Below are positions 6,081 through 9,991 of a DNA stretch of 9,991 nt, one piece after another. The notes below the pieces were generated by a model, which saw nothing but the letters and a program-made list of their open reading frames with translations, was not told the origin of the DNA and ran no database searches. The position numbers and the translations under genes are program-made. Each line of letters opens with the position of its first letter. Position 1 is the first letter of the stretch. The stretch comes from Clostridia bacterium (lineage in GTDB: Bacteria; Bacillota; Clostridia; Christensenellales; Aristaeellaceae): assembly GCA_009776385.1 (NCBI GenBank), contig WRFT01000051.1, positions 1-9,991 on the forward strand, written 5' to 3'.

Positions 6081-8471
6081 TTATGCGCGAATGACCGCCC
6101 CGTACTGCGATTGCAATAAGGCCGTTAAATTGTCCATAACTGTCTGCGTTTCTGCGTCCGTCAAGGTTCTGTCTTCCGCGCGCAGGTAAATGGAGAAGGC
6201 GACGGATTTCTTGCCCGTCAGCAGCTGCGCGCCCCGGTATACATCAAACAGGTCACAGGATTCCATTAAAGCGCCGCCCGCTTCCCGCATGGCTTCCAAT
6301 ACAGGGCCCAATGGGGTTTGTTCATCCATAACGACGGCCAAATCGCGCGTGACGGCAGGGAAGCGCGGCAACGGCGCCGCGTGTCCCATGGGTTTGTATA
6401 GAAGAGCCAGCGCTTCAAAATCAAACTCCGCGGCATACGCGCGTGTTCTTAACTCAAAGGCATCCCGTATGTCCGGATGTATTTCACCCAAAGAGCAAAG
6501 GATACGGCCTTCCGTCATCAGCCTGCATGACCTGCCGGGATGATAGTATGTGTCCGCGCCCGATACAATGGCAAAGGGTATGCCGAACCGCGTCAGCAGC
6601 ATTTCGCAATCGGTTCTGAGCTGATAAAAGTCGCTCTCTGCGCCATATCGTCCCATACAAAGCACCGAGCGTTCCCGCGGCAAGCCCTCTTCCGTTCTTA
6701 TTACGCCGTCAAAGGTTGAGGCTATCTCATATAACTGCGCCGCTTCCGTTTGGCGGTTCATATTCAAAGCCAACGACCGCAGCATATCGGGCAGCAGGGA
6801 GGAACGCATGAATCCGGTATCCTCGCCAAGCGGGTTGCGTATGGCTAAAGGCTGTGTACGCGGGTCATCCTTTCCCAAGCACAGTTTTTCAATGGTGCGA
6901 ATAGATTGAAAAGAGGAGTTCATCATCTCAAAGTATCCCAGCGCCGCGAGCACACCGGCCGTGGTGTTGGTTATTTTCATACGGCGGCTAAGGCCGCCGC
7001 GCGTAATCAAGCCGCGCGGGATAGCCGAGGGAATGGCATCATACCCAAAAAGCCTCAACACCTCTTCGGCCAAATCCGCTTCCCCGTCGATGTCCATTCG
7101 GAAGGGCGGCGGTATCACCTTTATCGTGTCGCCTTCCGCCGATACTTGAAAGCTGAGCGAACTTAAAAGCTGCACGACCGAATCGCTAGGTATATCGGCG
7201 CCCGTGCGCCTGATAATTTTTTGAACACTCGCCGTTATAACCGCGGGCGGCTCGGGATTTGGATTGCTATCAATCATGCCCGAAACCACATTGCCCGCGT
7301 CCAGCAAGTTGATAAGATGACAGGCCCGGTTTAACGCGTCCGCGCAGGAGCGGGGATTCACACCCCGTTCAAAGCGGCCGGATGACTCTGTCCTTACGCC
7401 CAACCCCCGCGAGGTCAGCCGCACGGAGGTTCGGTCAAAGGCGGCGCATTCAAACAGAATGGTATGCGTATCAGCCGTGATTTCACTCTCGAGGCCGCCC
7501 ATGACACCGGCCAGCCCGATGGGGCCTTCCGCGTCACAAATAAGCAGCTCGCCTCCCGAAAGTTGATGATGTTTTTCGTCCAGCGTTTCTAAAACCTCAC
7601 GCTCACAAGCTCTCCTGACGATAATTTTACCGCCGCGCACCTTATTAAAATCGTAGGCGTGCATGGGATGCCCCGTCTCCAGCATGACATAGTTGGTGAT
7701 ATCCACAATGTTGTTGATGGCGCGTATGCCCGCCGCATGCAAGCGTTTGCGAATCCACATCGGGGAAGGGCCGACGCGAACGTTTTGTATGATACGGCTT
7801 GTGAATCGAGGGCACAAATCCGCATCCATCACTTCTACGCTGGCCAGGTCACAAATGTCGCCGCCGGTTTCATGTACGGTGATATCAGGCGGCTGAAACG
7901 CCGTACCCATCACCACGGCCGTCTCTCTGGCGATACCCGTCGCGCATAGGCAATCCGGGCGGTTCGCCAATATCTCAAAATCAATTACCGTATCCTCCAA
8001 CCCCAGCAGCGGACGCACATCCATGCCCGCTTCCGCGTCCTCTTGAAGAATCAGCAGGCCTTCCTCGCCGCAGGAAGGGTACAGATAGGCGGGCACATGA
8101 AGCTCCGCCGCCGAGCATAACATGCCCTCAGACAGGATGCCGCGCACGAGGCCTGCCGAAATGGTCATGTCTCCCGGCAGTTTCGCGCCGTCCGTCGCCG
8201 TGGGCACGCGAATACCGGGTTTAACATTCGGCGCGCCGCAGACAATTTGAAGCGTGCGTCCGCCGCCCGCATCAACCCGGCACAAATGCAAATGCCGGCT
8301 TCCTTCCACAGCGTCCGCTGTCAGCACAATGCCCACGACGACACCCTCTATGCAAGTGAGCGGCGCGACGTCCTCAACCGCCGTTCCGGACATGACCATC
8401 CTTTGCCGGTATTCCGGGATGGTTACAGGTATATCCGCATATTCCCGAATCCAACTAACGGGTAATTTCAT
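6081..8471 (-). CDS. pheT: Phenylalanine--tRNA ligase beta subunit
   Basis: PheT pairs with PheS as an alpha2-beta2 enzyme that charges tRNA(Phe) in the cytoplasm; the beta subunit binds tRNA and hydrolyses mischarged Tyr-tRNA(Phe). From the chosen start it has 796 residues, the usual length. In order it shows an N-terminal start (MKLPVSWIREY), the EMAP-like tRNA-binding domain (about 40-150; e.g. CGAPNVKPG), the B3/4 editing domain (about 210-390; NIVDITNYVMLETGHPMHAYD), B5 (about 405-475), the inactive synthetase-like core (about 490-690) and the FDX-ACB anticodon-binding domain (about 702-795; PRFPAVTRDLAVV). An upstream in-frame start at 8513 would add 14 non-conserved residues and overlap the pheS end. 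The ATG at 8471 has a GAGGGGAA ribosome binding site and is preferred. It lies 47 bases after pheS and shares the T-box control. Confidence 0.97.
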   Translation of the reverse strand: MKLPVSWIREYADIPVTIPEYRQRMVMSGTAVEDVAPLTCIEGVVVGIVLTADAVEGSRHLHLCRVDAGGGRTLQIVCGAPNVKPGIRVPTATDGAKLPGDMTISAGLVRGILSEGMLCSAAELHVPAYLYPSCGEEGLLILQEDAEAGMDVRPLLGLEDTVIDFEILANRPDCLCATGIARETAVVMGTAFQPPDITVHETGGDICDLASVEVMDADLCPRFTSRIIQNVRVGPSPMWIRKRLHAAGIRAINNIVDITNYVMLETGHPMHAYDFNKVRGGKIIVRRACEREVLETLDEKHHQLSGGELLICDAEGPIGLAGVMGGLESEITADTHTILFECAAFDRTSVRLTSRGLGVRTESSGRFERGVNPRSCADALNRACHLINLLDAGNVVSGMIDSNPNPEPPAVITASVQKIIRRTGADIPSDSVVQLLSSLSFQVSAEGDTIKVIPPPFRMDIDGEADLAEEVLRLFGYDAIPSAIPRGLITRGGLSRRMKITNTTAGVLAALGYFEMMNSSFQSIRTIEKLCLGKDDPRTQPLAIRNPLGEDTGFMRSSLLPDMLRSLALNMNRQTEAAQLYEIASTFDGVIRTEEGLPRERSVLCMGRYGAESDFYQLRTDCEMLLTRFGIPFAIVSGADTYYHPGRSCRLMTEGRILCSLGEIHPDIRDAFELRTRAYAAEFDFEALALLYKPMGHAAPLPRFPAVTRDLAVVMDEQTPLGPVLEAMREAGGALMESCDLFDVYRGAQLLTGKKSVAFSIYLRAEDRTLTDAETQTVMDNLTALLQSQYGAVIRA

Positions 8472-8518
8472 TTTTGTTCCCCTCTCTCTGCGCTGTGCGC
8501 GCGGTTGAACCAAACGTT

Positions 8519-9547
8519 TTATCGGAATTGGCTAAGCAGACGCATATCTCCCTCGAAAAGCTGACGCACATCGTGAATACCAAAGCGTTGCATACAAAGG
8601 CGGTCCAGCCCGATTCCGAAGGCAAACCCGCTGTATACGGACGGGTCAATACCGCACAGGCTTAATACTTTTGGATTTACCATCCCGCATCCTAATACTT
8701 CTATCCATCCTGTTCCCTTGCAAACCCTGCAGCCCTTACCTCGGCAGGTAACGCAGGTTAAGTCCACCTCGGCGGACGGTTCCGTGAAGGGGAAGAAGGA
8801 CGGGCGGAAGCGCGTGACCACACCGTCTCCGTACAGGGCGCGGGCAAACGCGTCCAGCGTGCCGCGTAAATCCGCCATGGACACATCCTCGTCCACCACC
8901 AAGCCTTCCATTTGGTGGAAGACCGGGGAATGGGAGGCGTCCGCCTCGTCCGCGCGATACACTCGGCCCGGGCAGATGATGCGTATGGGCGGCTTTCGCT
9001 GAAGCATGGTGCGCGCCTGCACGGGCGAGGTATGCGTCCGCAACACAATGTTATCGTCAATATAAAACGTGTCCTGTGCGTCCCGTGCCGGATGGTTGCG
9101 CGGCAGGTTCAACAGTTCAAAGTTATATAAATCCAGTTCCGCTTCCGGCCCTTCAACCACCTCAAATCCCATGCCGGTAAAGCATTCCGTAATTTCGTTG
9201 AGTACCCTTGTAATCGGATGCACGCCGCCCAGGGTACGCGTATGGCGAGGCTCCGTCACATCCAGTGTTTCCAATGCCAACGCGTGTTCCCGTTCGATTA
9301 ATGATAACTGTCGCGCAGTTTCTATAAAGCGCGACTGGATGGCAGCGCGGGCCGTGTTGATCATCTGGCCCACACGCGGCCGCTCCTCCGGGCTGACGCT
9401 TCCCATGGCGCGCAGCAGCGCTGTAAAATCCCCGCTTTTTCCCATGAAACGGACGCGCAGGTTTTCCAGTTCCTGCGAGTCATGAACGCCCTGCAGAGCC
9501 GATTCCGCCTTTGTAAGGATGTTCTCAACCAGTTCCCGGATATCCAT
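8519..9547 (-). CDS. pheS: Phenylalanine--tRNA ligase alpha subunit
   Basis: PheS is the catalytic subunit that activates phenylalanine with ATP and transfers it to tRNA(Phe). The 342-residue protein has an N-terminal coiled-coil arm (about 1-90, including GKSGDFTALL), then a class II synthetase core with TFYID (160-164) and THTSPVQART (171-180), motif 2 around GRVYRADEADASHSPVFHQ (194-212) and motif 3 GFAFGIGLDRL (307-317). Cys265, Cys268, Cys273 and Cys276 form a C4 knuckle-like insertion seen in many bacterial PheS proteins, before GWIEVLGCGMV. The ATG at 9547 is chosen over a TTG at 9565 because it follows a GAAGG ribosome binding site, and the upstream option would start next to the T-box terminator's U-tract. 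Expression is set by the T-box leader directly upstream. Confidence 0.97.
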   Translation of the reverse strand: MDIRELVENILTKAESALQGVHDSQELENLRVRFMGKSGDFTALLRAMGSVSPEERPRVGQMINTARAAIQSRFIETARQLSLIEREHALALETLDVTEPRHTRTLGGVHPITRVLNEITECFTGMGFEVVEGPEAELDLYNFELLNLPRNHPARDAQDTFYIDDNIVLRTHTSPVQARTMLQRKPPIRIICPGRVYRADEADASHSPVFHQMEGLVVDEDVSMADLRGTLDAFARALYGDGVVTRFRPSFFPFTEPSAEVDLTCVTCRGKGCRVCKGTGWIEVLGCGMVNPKVLSLCGIDPSVYSGFAFGIGLDRLCMQRFGIHDVRQLFEGDMRLLSQFR

Positions 9548-9563
9548 AAGGCACCTTCTTTCC

Positions 9564-9591
9564 AAAAAAAAATCCGCCCGTATGGGACGGA
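9564..9591 (-). terminator. Intrinsic terminator of the T-box leader
   Basis: On the minus strand UCCGUCC pairs with GGGCGGA around the loop CAUAC, giving a 7-bp stem with one G-U pair, followed by nine U residues (9572-9564). It overlaps the segment after the T-box, so it competes with the antiterminator. An upstream segment, GCCCGUA (9631-9625), is also perfectly complementary to UACGGGC (9582-9576) in the terminator's 3' arm and could take part in an alternative fold. Confidence 0.9.
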
Positions 9592-9819
9592 GGCGTTAAG
9601 CCGCGTGGTACCACCCAACTTTCGTACGGGCCGTTTAAGCCGATACGCTCAATGCCGATAACGGAGCCGACCCGTTCCCGCCTAACGGTGCTGTGCGCTT
9701 TTAGCGGGAAGGCTTGGGAGTGAATTTCCCGCGGACACGGGCGAAGGGGCTTTCAGCCGGGACCCCTCTCTCTTGACGCCGGTCACGATGCGGGCCTTGT
9801 TCTCCGTCATCGCCTTTAC
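9564..9819 (-). promoter_or_regulatory. T-box riboswitch leader, tRNA(Phe)-specific
   Basis: The leader can be folded by hand. Stem I closes with AAGGC (9816-9812) and GCCUU (9713-9709). A GAUGA kink-turn-like segment follows (9811-9807), then GGAG/CUCC (9805-9802 with 9720-9717), an internal specifier loop, and CCCGC/GCGGG (9794-9790 with 9732-9728). The specifier codon UUC (9724-9722), followed by the usual A, reads Phe and matches the operon. Stem II is supported by UUCCCGC/GCGGGAA, and a further helix by AACGG/CCGUU. The T-box UGGGUGGUACCACGCGG spans 9617-9601. Its UGGU bulge (9613-9610) complements the ACCA end of tRNA(Phe), including discriminator A. Uncharged tRNA(Phe) should stabilise the antiterminator and switch on pheST; charged tRNA leaves the terminator to form. 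Confidence 0.95.
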
Positions 9820-9825
9820 GCGGGC

Positions 9826-9854
9826 ATTCTAGCACATCCGTTCGGCAGGCGCAA
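9826..9854 (-). promoter_or_regulatory. Predicted sigma-A promoter of pheST
   Basis: Read on the minus strand, a -35 box TTGCGC (9854-9849) and a -10 box TAGAAT (9831-9826) are 17 bases apart, and the -10 is preceded by TGC, giving an extended -10. Transcription would begin near 9819-9817, just before the closing strand of T-box Stem I. That agreement between promoter and RNA fold supports both calls. Confidence 0.7.
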
Positions 9855-9991
9855 GTACCGAAATAACGCGTTTTACGAGTTTTAGAAAGGAATGATAGAA
9901 TGCTGCAGAAAACGGAGTAGGAAGAATGGGTGCTGGGAAGAAATCGGGGAAGTGAGAACTTTCAAAAGCCGGTAATAGGGTTATTTCTTTG
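9855..9991. other. Non-coding right end, no feature supported
   Basis: I see no gene, RNA or repeat here that I can support. The plus strand from about 9880 is purine-rich. A 27-codon open stretch from the ATG at 9892 has a ribosome-binding-like AAAGG only one base upstream and looks fortuitous. A weak plus-strand promoter-like pair, TTTACG (9872-9877) and TAGAAT (9896-9901) with an 18-base spacer, could drive a gene beyond the window. Confidence 0.5.

Noticed and set aside
8472..8513. Upstream in-frame start extending PheT by 14 residues
   Set aside because: The extra residues are not part of the conserved PheT N-terminus (MKLPVSWIREY), and the ribosome binding site fits the ATG at 8471.
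9548..9565. Upstream TTG start extending PheS by six residues
   Set aside because: It would begin directly after the terminator's U-tract without a ribosome binding site; the ATG at 9547 has one.
9872..9901. Plus-strand promoter TTTACG-N18-TAGAAT
   Set aside because: The -35 match is weak, the spacing is not optimal and no gene follows within the window.
1..9991. CRISPR array, toxin-antitoxin pair or phage-defence genes
   Set aside because: No spacer-repeat pattern was found; the 12-bp repeats are contiguous and too short for CRISPR. No small gene pair or nuclease/helicase motifs are visible.

Overview
The window looks like a chromosomal stretch from a Gram-positive anaerobe of the Firmicutes (Clostridia-type). 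The evidence is a pheS-pheT operon led by a tRNA(Phe)-responsive T-box, strong AGGAGG-type ribosome binding sites, a FabT-like MarR regulator, and a ferredoxin-fused electron-transfer flavoprotein of the kind found in anaerobes with flavin-based electron bifurcation. The genes are moderately GC-rich by eye, while the first ~580 bases are clearly AT-rich. I cannot name a genus.

Bases 1 to ~383 are gene-poor and AT-rich and carry a 12-bp tandem repeat. They end in a truncated 3' end of a tmRNA or tRNA(Ala) (T-loop, T-stem 3' strand, acceptor 3' strand, ACCA; 384-406) that has no matching 5' half. A near-perfect hairpin follows 18 bases later (424-450). The simplest reading is the right-hand attachment site of an integrated element: the element lies to the left, and the native terminator and chromosome lie to the right.

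Bases 519 to 6054 hold one plus-strand operon of six genes: a FabT-like MarR regulator with its own promoter and a 19-bp palindromic operator, a small acyl carrier protein, a PLP-dependent alpha-oxoamine synthase (serine palmitoyltransferase-like by motif), EtfB, EtfA with an N-terminal 2x[4Fe-4S] ferredoxin domain, and a GlcD/D-lactate dehydrogenase-type FAD oxidoreductase. The last three have the same domain order as the electron-bifurcating lactate dehydrogenase/Etf complex of acetogens. Joining that redox module to a dedicated ACP, a carbon-chain-condensing oxoamine synthase and an acyl-ACP-type regulator is the unusual feature of the window. It suggests an uncharacterised pathway that makes an aminoketone or a related lipid, coupled to oxidation of a 2-hydroxy acid; the product is unknown.

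Bases 6081 to 9854, on the minus strand, hold pheT, pheS, a complete Phe T-box leader (UUC specifier, UGGU bulge, intrinsic terminator) and its promoter. This operon converges on the six-gene operon with only 26 bases between stop codons and no visible terminator. Bases 9855-9991 hold no gene I can support.
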